NCBI RefSeq assembly: GCF_001189235.2
Contig: NZ_LFIP02000001.1
Coordinates: 1 to 64,000, forward strand
Reading direction: 5' to 3'
Length of the DNA stretch: 64,000 nt
Origin: Bradyrhizobium embrapense
Lineage (GTDB): Bacteria; Pseudomonadota; Alphaproteobacteria; Rhizobiales; Xanthobacteraceae
Below, one piece after another: positions 37,422 through 44,235 of the stretch (positions are counted from its first letter, which is position 1; every line of letters starts with the position of its first letter). The notes beneath the pieces were generated by a model. It made no database searches. It was given only the letters and a program-made list of their open reading frames with translations, and had not been told where the DNA came from. The position numbers and the translations under genes are program-made.

Positions 37422-37813
37422 GCCGCGATCGGCTCTGCCGGCATCACTCTCGGATTCGACCCCTTCGGGATCGGAAGGCCGCGCGCGATATACGGGTCGA
37501 CCCAGAATTTGGCCTCATCGAAGCTGCTTTGGGATGGGCAATCACGCAAACCAGCGTGCACTTCGCGGTGACAGTTGGCACAGAGCAAGATGCATTTCTT
37601 CAACTCGGCGACCAACACCTGCAACGAGCGGGGTGCGGCCCTGAACTGGCTGAACGAGAATTCCTTCTTGCTGGGATCAAGGTGGTGAATTTCCAGCGCT
37701 TCCTGGCAACGGTCGTAGCCGCACGTTTGGCATTTTCCACCCAAGGAGTCGCGCATTCGCATGGCTGTCCGGATGCGGTAGCGCTTCACCTTTTCCGTAT
37801 TTGGCGCACCCAT
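37418..37813 (-). CDS. HNH endonuclease (homing type) in the tRNA array
   Basis: 131 residues from ATG at 37813; GGGAG inside the acceptor end of the upstream tRNA can serve as ribosome site. The HNH core is clear: CQTCGYDRC, EIHHLDPSKKEFS, LLCANCHREVH. The protein is freestanding and resembles phage homing endonucleases. Its stop codon overlaps the anticodon loop of the tRNA-Asn half, so insertion was in or at a tRNA-Asn anticodon, the place favoured by tRNA introns and mobile elements. A frame open to 37849 runs into the upstream tRNA and is not used. Confidence 0.88.
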   Translation of the reverse strand: MGAPNTEKVKRYRIRTAMRMRDSLGGKCQTCGYDRCQEALEIHHLDPSKKEFSFSQFRAAPRSLQVLVAELKKCILLCANCHREVHAGLRDCPSQSSFDEAKFWVDPYIARGLPIPKGSNPRVMPAEPIAA

Positions 37814-37819
37814 TTTCTT

Positions 37820-37903
37820 TGGCTCCCAAGGCACGACTCGAACGTGCAAGTCCTTCGACGTCGGATTAACAATCCGGTGCGTTTACCATTCCGCCACTTG
37901 GGA
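37820..37903 (-). tRNA. Class II tRNA with Asn anticodon GTT
   Basis: Acceptor TCCCAAG/CTTGGGA, G73, encoded CCA. The D-arm (GCGG...ACGC) is Leu-like and the 13-base variable region forms GTC-GAAG-GAC, yet stem CCGGA/TCCGA carries loop TTGTTAA, anticodon GTT. U1-A72 and G73 match tRNA-Asn. It is a hybrid-looking tRNA next to the broken tRNA-Asn. Confidence 0.75.
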
Positions 37904-38052
37904 AAACTGGATTCGGAGAGGCCATCCACCGGCAAGTGGTTGGCCCGTAAGGGATCGGGAAATACCGTCGGAGTTATCCCTCGAGCGGCATTTTGGACGA
38001 TGGACGGAACCGCACGCCCCGTGGTTGTATGCCGGCGCTGGGAGTACCATCC

Positions 38053-38388
38053 ATGGAATTGAAATTTGCGTGGCTCGCGCTGGCGCTGGCCCTGGCGGGC
38101 TGCGCCGGCAGCAGTAGCGCTGACCGAGTGTTGCAGGCCTACGGGAATGTTCGCGTCGACGCCGCCTCACCTGGCCTGCCCTACGATTACGTCGTCTCGA
38201 TCAACAACGTGAAGGACATCGGGTACGATCCCGACAATCCCGAGACCCGGAACAGCACCGCGCTACGCTTCATGAGCGCCCAGTGTCCATCCGCGCGGGT
38301 TGTCGGCGAGACCGTCATGACCACCGGATCCTATCCGCTCGGCGGCGCCGCCCGCACCTATGCGGTGCAGGTGAAGTGCAAAGCATAG
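38053..38388 (+). CDS. Putative lipoprotein
   Basis: 111 residues from ATG at 38053. The N-terminus FAWLALALALAGCAGS has a lipobox (LAGC), so the protein should be lipidated in the envelope. The mature part contains DYVVSINNVKDIGYDPDNP and two later Cys. The role is unknown; phage lipoproteins often block superinfection, but nothing here proves it. Confidence 0.75.
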   Translation: MELKFAWLALALALAGCAGSSSADRVLQAYGNVRVDAASPGLPYDYVVSINNVKDIGYDPDNPETRNSTALRFMSAQCPSARVVGETVMTTGSYPLGGAARTYAVQVKCKA

Positions 38389-38664
38389 TGGTGGAGAGCG
38401 TCGGTACCGCCCCGACCGAGCCGATGGTGCAAACATCAGCTGCGCCCTTGCGCGCTCCCCAATTTTACAACGATGTCCGTGGTGCGGGGGCATCCCAGAC
38501 GGCGAGCTACCCCCGGTGGACAGCGGGAGGATTCCGTATTTTGGAATCGAAAAGGCCTGTGAAACCTGGGTGTAAGTTTTTCGAGAACATCGCCGGGGTT
38601 GCAGAACCTGCTGGAACTTCCGTAAGGGATGAAGGGGGCGGAAAGCTGGACATAGGGGATTTCT

Positions 38665-39738
38665 TTGCCCGAATTTTTCGAGATCGATTTTATTCCGGTT
38701 CATAGGCGGGACAGCGGCGATGCGATTTCAATGCGCTATCAGAACGGCGCAACCTGGGAGGTCCATGCCGTCGACGGCGGCTTCGACACCACGACGCCAA
38801 TAGTCGCAGCCCATATCAGGAACAACTACGGCACGGATTTCATCAACCGGGTGGTGGTGACCCACCCGGACCAGGACCACGCCGAGGGGCTCGCAGGCAT
38901 CCTCGAAGACTTCCGCGTCGGCGAACTCTGGATGCTGATGCCCTGGGATTATGCGGGAGAGCTGTTGCCGCACTTTGCGCGGTATAACAACGTCGCCCGT
39001 CTGCAGGAGCGTCTGCGTGAGGACTATCCGTACATCGCAAAGCTCGAAGAGATCGCGCGCCGCAAGCACATCCCGATCTACGCACCCTTCCAAGGAGCGC
39101 AGATCGGCGCGTTCACTGTCTTGGCACCGACACCGGATCGCTACCTGCGCATGGTGATCGAGTCGGAAAAGACGCCGCAGCGATCGATTCGCTCCAAATC
39201 CGTCCTTGCGACAATTACAGAGGCGGCCCGCTCGGTCGTGTCGATGATTAAGGCCGGCTGGGGCTCCGAGAATTTCTCGTCTGAGCCGACGAGCGTGGAA
39301 AACGAGATGAGCGTAGTGCAATACGCCTACCTGTGCGGCGAGCGCATCCTGCTCACCGGCGATGCCGGGCGCGACGGGATGAAGGAGTCCGCCGACTATC
39401 TCGAAAGCCGCGGCGTCTCTCTGCCTGGCATAGATCGTTTCCAGGTGCCACACCACGGCGGCCGTCGCAACATATCGACCGAACTCCTGGATCGCTGGGT
39501 CGGCCAGCGCCTCCCGCAAATGGTGAAGGAAGGCGATGAGCTGTTCACGGCTATGATTTCATCGGCCAAGGAAGATCCAGACCATCCCCGAAATGCCGTG
39601 CTGCGCGCGCTGTATCATCGAGGTGCCCGCATCGCGACCACAGAAGACGGACATTTTCGAACACAGAAGAACGCGCCCGAGCGCGCTGGCTGGGTCGCCG
39701 CGAAGCGACCGGCTTATCCCAGCGAGCAGGAAAGCTGA
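38665..39738 (+). CDS. Metallo-beta-lactamase-fold hydrolase (ComEC-like)
   Basis: 357 residues from TTG at 38665, preceded by AGGGGA. Metal-binding motifs are VVVTHPDQDHAEGLAG (HxDxDH), LTGDAGRDG and FQVPHHGGR, with VDGG early on. This set is typical of the stand-alone ComEC/Rec2-type MBL domain. There are no ComEC membrane segments; instead the next gene encodes a membrane protein, coupled by a TGATG overlap. The fold covers nucleases and cyclic-nucleotide phosphodiesterases, so a role in phage-host or phage-phage conflict is plausible but unproved. Confidence 0.78.
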   Translation: MPEFFEIDFIPVHRRDSGDAISMRYQNGATWEVHAVDGGFDTTTPIVAAHIRNNYGTDFINRVVVTHPDQDHAEGLAGILEDFRVGELWMLMPWDYAGELLPHFARYNNVARLQERLREDYPYIAKLEEIARRKHIPIYAPFQGAQIGAFTVLAPTPDRYLRMVIESEKTPQRSIRSKSVLATITEAARSVVSMIKAGWGSENFSSEPTSVENEMSVVQYAYLCGERILLTGDAGRDGMKESADYLESRGVSLPGIDRFQVPHHGGRRNISTELLDRWVGQRLPQMVKEGDELFTAMISSAKEDPDHPRNAVLRALYHRGARIATTEDGHFRTQKNAPERAGWVAAKRPAYPSEQES

Positions 39739-40502
39739 TGCTCAAGAACCTCGACACATACACCTTGAAGGCGCGCTACTATCCCGCGCTCCTTGCTACC
39801 ATTCCGGGATTAGCCGCGCTCGCGATACTGATTTCCTGGAGCAAATTTGGCCTCACGACGATTGTCGGATCGGCAGCTATTCCAGTGCTCGTGTTTGCGG
39901 CCGCTGACATCGCGCGCCGTCTCGGAAAGCGCATTGAGCAACGGATTTACAATGAGGTCGGCGGCAAACCCTCCGTGACGATGCTTCGATACTCTGACAA
40001 CACGTTCGATGCCGGCTCGAAAGCCCAATACCGAGCTCTCCTAGAGTCCAAGGTAAATCAGCCTGCGCCGACAGAGGAGCAGGAACGCGAAAACATAATG
40101 GCAGGTGATGCCTTCTATGAGCGAGGCGGAGCTTGGCTTCGCGAGAACACTCGCGACGTTAAAAAATTCTCGCTTTTGTTCGCCGAAAACATCACTTATG
40201 GATTTCGACGAAATCTTTTCGGACTCAAGTGGCCTGCCTTACTTTTGAATCTAGGGCTCGTCCTGCTATCAGCCTTCTTTCTTTACAAGAAGATCCCACT
40301 CGATACCGACGACGATACAACGCTTCGACTTCTCGTCGTCTTTGCGCTGGCGATCATTCATTCGGTCTATATGGCTTTCGGTGTCAGCAAGCAGAGCGTG
40401 GTCGATGCTTCGCGCATCTACGCTCGACAACTCATCCTGTCATGCGAGATCTTTATCGCGAAAGCGAGCAAACTCACATCCAAGACCGCGAAGAAAAAGT
40501 GA
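39738..40502 (+). CDS. Membrane protein coupled to the MBL hydrolase
   Basis: 254 residues. Two N-terminal membrane segments (about 18-55: YPALLATIPGLAALAILISW, TTIVGSAAIPVLVFAAADIA) and two more near 170-215 (ALLLNLGLVLLSAFFLY, LLVVFALAIIHSVYMAFGV) flank a charged cytoplasmic domain of about 110 residues. Starts in the stop codon of the hydrolase gene. Base composition is lower in GC than neighbouring genes, suggesting separate acquisition. The layout resembles membrane effectors of defence pairs; no family is recognised. Confidence 0.7.
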   Translation: MLKNLDTYTLKARYYPALLATIPGLAALAILISWSKFGLTTIVGSAAIPVLVFAAADIARRLGKRIEQRIYNEVGGKPSVTMLRYSDNTFDAGSKAQYRALLESKVNQPAPTEEQERENIMAGDAFYERGGAWLRENTRDVKKFSLLFAENITYGFRRNLFGLKWPALLLNLGLVLLSAFFLYKKIPLDTDDDTTLRLLVVFALAIIHSVYMAFGVSKQSVVDASRIYARQLILSCEIFIAKASKLTSKTAKKK

Positions 40503-40509
40503 GGATATT

Positions 40510-40585
40510 TGGTGCCCGGAACAGGAGTTGAACCTGTATCTTCGCGTTTTCAGCGCGCCGCATAGACCAGCTTTGCTATCCGGGC
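40510..40585 (-). tRNA. tRNA-Phe(GAA)
   Basis: Acceptor GCCCGGA/TCCGGGC, A73, encoded CCA. Loop CTGAAAA in stem CGCG-type pairs; T-loop TTCAACT. Confidence 0.88.
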
Positions 40586-40618
40586 AAGTTTGCGAAATTG
40601 CGCAAATGCGCAAGTTGA

Positions 40619-40692
40619 TGGCGCGGGCACCGGGAGTCGAACCCGGGCTTCGAGAGTGGCACTCTCGACGACTACCGTAGTCATTTGCCCGC
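40619..40692 (-). tRNA. tRNA-Gly(GCC)
   Basis: Acceptor GCGGGCA/TGCCCGC, G73, encoded CCA. Perfect stem CGAGA/TCTCG, loop GTGCCAC. Position 8 is A rather than U. Confidence 0.88.
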
Positions 40693-40698
40693 TTGAAT

Positions 40699-40786
40699 TG
40701 GTGCGCAGAGACGGAGTTGAACCGCCACAGGTTTAACCGGCGCGTTTACAGCGCGTTGGGCTCGCCACATGCCACAGTGTCTGCGC
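40699..40786 (-). tRNA. tRNA-Tyr(GTA)
   Basis: Class II with variable arm GGTTAAACC, acceptor GCGCAGA/TCTGCGC, A73, encoded CCA. Loop CTGTAAA in stem CGCG/CGCG. Confidence 0.9.
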
Positions 40787-40794
40787 GTGATGGA

Positions 40795-40897
40795 TCTGCT
40801 GCCGGGCCGAAGCCGATGCCGACTGTCCCTTCCCAGAGCCTCCGAACTTAATCCGAGGTTGCGGGCCTAGCGCGCGGGCGCGACACCCGGCAGCAGA
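40795..40897 (-). ncRNA. Candidate structured RNA between tRNA genes
   Basis: A 103-base stretch closed by a perfect 12-bp stem (TCTGCTGCCGGG / CCCGGCAGCAGA), exactly filling the gap between tRNA-Tyr and tRNA-fMet. Inside are further possible helices: CCTC/GAGG around a TTAAGTTCG-type loop, TGTC/GACA, and GCGC/GCGC. It has no tRNA T-arm, no ORF and no T-run. Strand is assumed from the neighbours. Confidence 0.55.
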
Positions 40898-40899
40898 AT

Positions 40900-40976
40900 T
40901 GGTTGCGGGGGCACGATTTGAACGTGCGGCCTCCAGGTTATGAGCCTAGCGAGCTACCGGGCTGCTCCACCCCGCG
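40900..40976 (-). tRNA. Initiator tRNA-fMet(CAT)
   Basis: Starts CGCGGGGTGGAGCAGC and ends CCCCGCA-A-CCA, with the initiator C1xA72 mismatch, loop CTCATAA and T-loop TTCAAAT. The anticodon stem CTAGG/CCTGG has A29-U41, G30-C40, G31-C39, so the first of the three G-C pairs is A-U. Confidence 0.95.
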
Positions 40977-41086
40977 ATAATCGTGCAAAGGCTACAAACT
41001 CCTCTGCGGCGCCGGCGTACATCCGGCCAAGGCGCGATCGTTAGCCCGACGACTAAATTCAGTTCGTGGCCTAACTGAGTCAAAAT

Positions 41087-41172
41087 TGGCGGAGAGCCGA
41101 GGAGTCGAACCCCCATCCCGAAGGAGCGACGGTTTTCAAGACCGCTGGCAGACCATCCCGCCTGGACTCTCC
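41087..41172 (-). tRNA. tRNA-Ser(TGA)
   Basis: Class II; acceptor GGAGAGT with GCTCTCC-type pairing, G73, encoded CCA. Loop CTTGAAA in GCGGT/ACCGT; variable arm GCTCC-TTCG-GGAT. Confidence 0.9.
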
Positions 41173-41230
41173 AATTTCGTAGACCTATCCGCTGGCGCGG
41201 CAGGCGCGGCCGTTTCAAATCTCCCAGTGA

Positions 41231-41254
41231 AGGGCGCGGGCCCCGCGCTTTTCG
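41231..41254 (+). terminator. Terminator-like hairpin
   Basis: Near-palindrome GCGCGGGCCCCGCGC followed by TTTTC on the plus strand, between tRNA-Ser and tRNA-Arg(CCG). Confidence 0.5.
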
Positions 41255-41260
41255 GTCATC

Positions 41261-41338
41261 TGGCTTCCCCTGCTGGACTCGAACCAGCGGCCTCGGCCTT
41301 CGGACGGCCGCGCTCTCACTCCACTGAGCTAAGGGGAA
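41261..41338 (-). tRNA. tRNA-Arg(CCG)
   Basis: Acceptor TTCCCCT/AGGGGAA, G73, encoded CCA. Perfect stem CGGCC/GGCCG, loop GTCCGAA; D-arm GCTCAGTGG. Confidence 0.92.
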
Positions 41339-41346
41339 ATGCAAAA

Positions 41347-41374
41347 CGAAAGCCGCCCGGATCGCTCCGGACGG
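41347..41374 (-). terminator. Minus-strand terminator upstream of tRNA-Arg(CCG)
   Basis: Stem GCCGTCCGGA / TCCGGGCGGC (nine of ten pairs, four-base loop) followed on the minus strand by TTTCGTTTTGC. It would stop minus-strand transcripts coming from the HNH gene at 42.7-43.2 kb. Confidence 0.65.
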
Positions 41375-41386
41375 CCTCGGAAAGAA

Positions 41387-41440
41387 TTCGCAGAAACTGC
41401 GAAAATTTCAGTTGACCCGATTCGCAGAAACTGCGAATCT
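41387..41440 (+). promoter_or_regulatory. Promoter with two palindromic operators
   Basis: The palindrome TTCGCAGAAACTGCGAA occurs at 41387-41403 and 41421-41437, 34 bases apart. A -35 box TTGACC (41412-41417) lies between them; a -10-like GAATCT falls 17 bases later, so the second palindrome covers the spacer. This is a classic repressor layout and the HTH protein downstream is the obvious candidate. Confidence 0.75.
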
Positions 41441-41483
41441 AAAGGGGTCAGGTAAACCCGCCTGACGACTAGGAGAAGGAAGA

Positions 41484-41552
41484 ATGAAGGTCACCTTCAT
41501 CATCCGCCTCCGGTTCTGGAAGTGGACACTAGCACTGTCCGTTTCCCGGTAA
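41484..41552 (+). CDS. 22-residue leader peptide
   Basis: ATG at 41484 follows AGGAGAAGGAAGA, an excellent ribosome site. The peptide (MKVTFIIRLRFWKWTLALSV plus SR) is basic and aromatic. Its stop is eight bases before a strong hairpin and 74 bases before the HTH gene. It could be a leader peptide or a tiny membrane-active protein. Confidence 0.6.
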   Translation: MKVTFIIRLRFWKWTLALSVSR

Positions 41553-41559
41553 CCGGGTT

Positions 41560-41584
41560 CCGGAGGGGGTCCAATCCCCTCCGG
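41560..41584 (+). terminator. GC-rich hairpin between leader and HTH gene
   Basis: Perfect 9-bp stem CCGGAGGGG / CCCCTCCGG with loop GTCCAAT, then TTCCTTGGTT. It can act as an attenuator after the leader peptide. The arms and loop superficially mimic a T-arm. Confidence 0.6.
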
Positions 41585-41625
41585 TTCCTTGGTTGAATAT
41601 AGCCGTTTCATAGGAGGGCTTCAAC

Positions 41626-41895
41626 ATGGCCATCGAGAAGATCGCCACTGGCGCCGACATCGAGGCGCTGCGAAAGGCCCTTGGCTTCAACCAGGCTGAA
41701 ATGGCCGACCGGATGGGGCTTGGCTCCAGGGCATATTTCACCATCGAGAAAAGCCCGGAAGCGGTCAATGACCGACATATCATGTTGGCCGAGCACGTCG
41801 CGCTGACCGTTGCAGTGGAGCGCGGCGACCGAAGTCTGGTCCCGAGCAACGTCGCCGATCTGGCGGACCGTTTCGCCAAGATCCGGAAGAAGTAA
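41626..41895 (+). CDS. HTH-domain regulator
   Basis: 89 residues from ATG at 41626 with AGGAGG upstream. RKALGFNQAEMADRMGLGSRAYFTIEK is an XRE-type helix-turn-helix (helix 2 FNQAEMADRM, helix 3 SRAYFTIEK), followed by a helical tail for dimerisation. It probably binds the two palindromes in its own promoter. Terminator at 41897 closes the unit. Confidence 0.75.
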   Translation: MAIEKIATGADIEALRKALGFNQAEMADRMGLGSRAYFTIEKSPEAVNDRHIMLAEHVALTVAVERGDRSLVPSNVADLADRFAKIRKK

Positions 41896-41896
41896 C

Positions 41897-41926
41897 CCGG
41901 CGGCCTAACCCGCCGCCGGTCTTTTC
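41897..41926 (+). terminator. Rho-independent terminator of the HTH gene
   Basis: Stem CCGGCGGC / GCCGCCGG, seven-base loop, then TCTTTTC, starting two bases after the HTH stop. Confidence 0.85.
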
Positions 41927-42051
41927 AACGCTCACGCCGTCTGGTTGTATTGGGGCGCGGTCATCCCGCCTCTTTTTGACAACACTGAATTTCTTCCTGG
42001 GCAATTTCCGGGACAAAGCCGTTTTGAAGTTGACCATTTCAGGAGACGCAT

Positions 42052-42636
42052 ATGGCGCTGGTCGCCTGCAGCGAATGTGGCCAATCGATCAGCGATCAGG
42101 CTACGGCGTGCCCGCACTGTGGTATGCCGCAATCGACACCTGCGCCACCGGACCTCGCTCCGCCAAACCCGGCGAAGCCCGGAGGTAAACCGTCTACGCG
42201 CGAGAAGTTCGTTGTGGGTGTCGCGCTCCTAATTGGAGCAGCCATCTTCATGACACCAAAGAGCGACACCGGTTCTGGCTCGGCGGCACGGTCAGCCGCG
42301 CCACCGGCAAAGGCGGATTGTGGTGACGATCTGGCTTGCCTCTTTAACCAGGTTCGCTTCGAGGCGGGCCGCGTGTGTCGGGACGATATCGAACGCCGTG
42401 CAAAGTACAGCTTCGAATGGACGAACTGGACGATTGACGGAATCTTCAATCAATACGGTTGGCTCGACAAGCAGGCTCGAACAGTCATTCTCGCTGGCGA
42501 CGAACTCAAATTCCAGAACGGTTTCGGTGCGTGGTCAATCATGAACTATCGTTGCGACTACGATCCAGCAAAAAAACAGTTGCTGGCCGTGCGCGTCGGC
42601 GAAGGACGATTGCCAAGAATCGAACCCAAGAAGTAG
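42052..42636 (+). CDS. Zinc-ribbon membrane protein
   Basis: 194 residues from ATG at 42052 after AGGAG. N-terminal zinc ribbon (CSECGQSISDQATACPHCG), a Pro-rich linker, one membrane segment (FVVGVALLIGAAIFMTP), and an outer domain with Cys (DCGDDLACLFNQVRF, RVCRDDIERRAK). This resembles bacterial zinc-ribbon sensors of unknown role. It is convergent with the second HNH gene, with a GC-rich inverted repeat (42638-42660) between them. Confidence 0.75.
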   Translation: MALVACSECGQSISDQATACPHCGMPQSTPAPPDLAPPNPAKPGGKPSTREKFVVGVALLIGAAIFMTPKSDTGSGSAARSAAPPAKADCGDDLACLFNQVRFEAGRVCRDDIERRAKYSFEWTNWTIDGIFNQYGWLDKQARTVILAGDELKFQNGFGAWSIMNYRCDYDPAKKQLLAVRVGEGRLPRIEPKK

Positions 42637-42664
42637 CCGACGGCGGGTACCGCCGCCGGCCCCT

Positions 42665-43201
42665 TCATCTCTCGAGCTCGACGTCCCAGTACAGGAAGTC
42701 CTGCCAGGACTCGTGCAGGAAGTTCGGCGGGAAAAGCCGCTGTGCCGCCAGCAGGTCGTGCTGGTTCGGCTCGAACGGCGCCCGCAACGGCTTCAGGTGG
42801 AAGCGGTCCTTCCGCGTGTTGCAAGGACTGCACGCCGCCACGATGTTCGTCCACGACGTCTGACCACCGTCAGCGCGAGGCAGAACGTGATCGAACGTGA
42901 GCTCCCCGCGCAGGTGCTGCTCGCCGCAGTATTGGCAGCGGAAGCGATCGCGGAGGAAGACGTTGAACCGCGTGAAGGCCACCCGGGCCGGCGGCTTCAC
43001 GTACTCGCGCAGCGCGATCACCGAGGGCAGGCGCATCACCGTCGACGGGCTGCGGATGACCTGGTCGTACTCCGCGACGACGGCGTGAGATCCCTTCACC
43101 ACGGCCTTAACGGCGTCTTCCCAATTGAATAGCGACAGCGGGAAATAGGACAGCGGCTGGAAGTCGGCATTGAGTACCAGCGCCGGATTTGCGGCAAACA
43201 T
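42665..43201 (-). CDS. HNH endonuclease
   Basis: 178 residues. The HNH core is CQYCGEQHLRGELTFDHVLP, then GGQTSWTNIVAACSPCNTRK: two CxxC zinc pairs, the DH catalytic histidine and the Asn. The N-terminal domain (NADFQPLSYFPLSLFNWEDA) is typical of a family common in alphaproteobacteria and phages, whose target is generally unknown. It lies in a break of the tRNA array. Confidence 0.9.
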   Translation of the reverse strand: MFAANPALVLNADFQPLSYFPLSLFNWEDAVKAVVKGSHAVVAEYDQVIRSPSTVMRLPSVIALREYVKPPARVAFTRFNVFLRDRFRCQYCGEQHLRGELTFDHVLPRADGGQTSWTNIVAACSPCNTRKDRFHLKPLRAPFEPNQHDLLAAQRLFPPNFLHESWQDFLYWDVELER

Positions 43202-43313
43202 CGTCGGCTCCCTTGGCTGGAACTATGGTTGAATTGCGGCTGCGGGTTGGCTAGTTAGGATCGGTTCTTCTCTGGGTTGCGATTCCAAAACCAGCTATTT
43301 GCGGTGAATTTCA

Positions 43314-43946
43314 ATGAAATCGGGTACTTTCGGCCTTTTGTTGACCTGTATTGCCTGTCCCGCCTTGGCCGATCCGCTACCCAACCCAGCAATGAACTGG
43401 ACAGGCTTTTACCTCGGCGCCCACGGTGGCTACGGCGTCGCGTCCTCGATCTACAACGAGCGCGAGGGCGGCTTCGGCGGCGGTCAGGTAGGCTACAACT
43501 TCCAATACGAGCACCTGGTGCTCGGCATTGAGGGCGATGGCTTTGCTGGTCGGATAAGCCAAAGCACGAATACCGGCTACGCCATCTCCAACACGATCAA
43601 CGGCGGCTTCAGCGTCCGCGGCCGCGCAGGTATCGCTGTTGATCAGCTTCTCCTTTACGGCACGGGCGGCGTCGCCTTCGTCAAGAACCAGTTTTACTGG
43701 ACCAATCTGTCCAACCCCGGCATCGGTCGCCCGTTGGTCGGCACTCCGATGCAGGATGCTCAGTGGCACGACGGCTGGACTGTTGGAGCCGGCCTCGAGT
43801 ACGCGTTCGATCGCAACTGGTCGGCGCAGGTCCAGTACACTTACGCGCGCTTTTCGGCTCACGACTATCTGTACCTCAACAGCAACATCAACCACTACGG
43901 CTTCGACCTGTCGACGGCCCGAGCTGGCGTGAACTACCGCTTCTAG
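43314..43946 (+). CDS. Outer-membrane beta-barrel protein (Omp25/31-like)
   Basis: 210 residues. Signal peptide (GTFGLLLTCIACPALADP), then MNWTGFYLGAHGGYG, the usual first strand of rhizobial Omp25/31 proteins, alternating barrel strands, and terminal GVNYRF with C-terminal Phe. It should insert in the outer membrane. Carried inside a prophage, it could change the cell surface (lysogenic conversion or exclusion). Confidence 0.88.
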   Translation: MKSGTFGLLLTCIACPALADPLPNPAMNWTGFYLGAHGGYGVASSIYNEREGGFGGGQVGYNFQYEHLVLGIEGDGFAGRISQSTNTGYAISNTINGGFSVRGRAGIAVDQLLLYGTGGVAFVKNQFYWTNLSNPGIGRPLVGTPMQDAQWHDGWTVGAGLEYAFDRNWSAQVQYTYARFSAHDYLYLNSNINHYGFDLSTARAGVNYRF

Positions 43947-43948
43947 GT

Positions 43949-44023
43949 TGGTAGGCGCAGCCGGATTCGAACCGACGACCAAACCGTTATGAGCGGCCGG
44001 CTCTACCACTGAGCTATGCGCCC
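43949..44023 (-). tRNA. tRNA with CAT anticodon (Met or Ile2)
   Basis: Acceptor GGGCGCA/TGCGCCT (G1-U72), A73, encoded CCA. Stem GGCCG/CGGTT, loop CTCATAA, variable TGGTC. Together with the one at 35896 it probably makes up elongator Met and Ile2. Confidence 0.88.
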
Positions 44024-44028
44024 GTTGA

Positions 44029-44105
44029 TGGTCGGCGTGGCAGGATTTGAACCTACGGCCCCCTGCTCCCGAAGCAGGTGCGCTACCAGGCTGCGCCACA
44101 CGCCG
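44029..44105 (-). tRNA. tRNA-Pro(CGG)
   Basis: Acceptor CGGCGTG/CACGCCG, A73, encoded CCA. Perfect stem CCTGC/GCAGG, loop TTCGGGA. Confidence 0.93.
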
Positions 44106-44138
44106 GATGAACTTTCCGATGAAATCGGACGATAGGAA

Positions 44139-44214
44139 TGGCGCCCCTGACGAGGATCGAACTCGCCGAAACCCGATCGACAGTCGGGCCCCTTCTCCAG
44201 CTGGGTCCAGGAGC
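44139..44214 (-). tRNA. tRNA-Asp(GTC)
   Basis: Acceptor GCTCCTG/CAGGGGC, G73, encoded CCA. Perfect stem CCCGA/TCGGG, loop CTGTCGA. Confidence 0.9.
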
Positions 44215-44235
44215 AATTTGCATTTTTTGCAAAGA

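Noticed and set aside
38283..38705. A 140-codon plus-strand frame overlapping the lipoprotein and the MBL hydrolase
   Set aside because: It overlaps two better supported genes and has a biased composition without features.
40597..40613. Palindrome TTGCGCAAATGCGCAA between tRNA-Phe and tRNA-Gly as an operator or terminator
   Set aside because: A single copy, with no T-run and no promoter boxes nearby; it differs from the 41.4 kb operators.
41519..41592. A possible plus-strand tRNA
   Set aside because: The T-arm-like hairpin and a D-stem-like GACA/TGTC are there, but no valid anticodon arm forms and there is no CCA. A leader ORF with a good ribosome site plus a hairpin explains it better.
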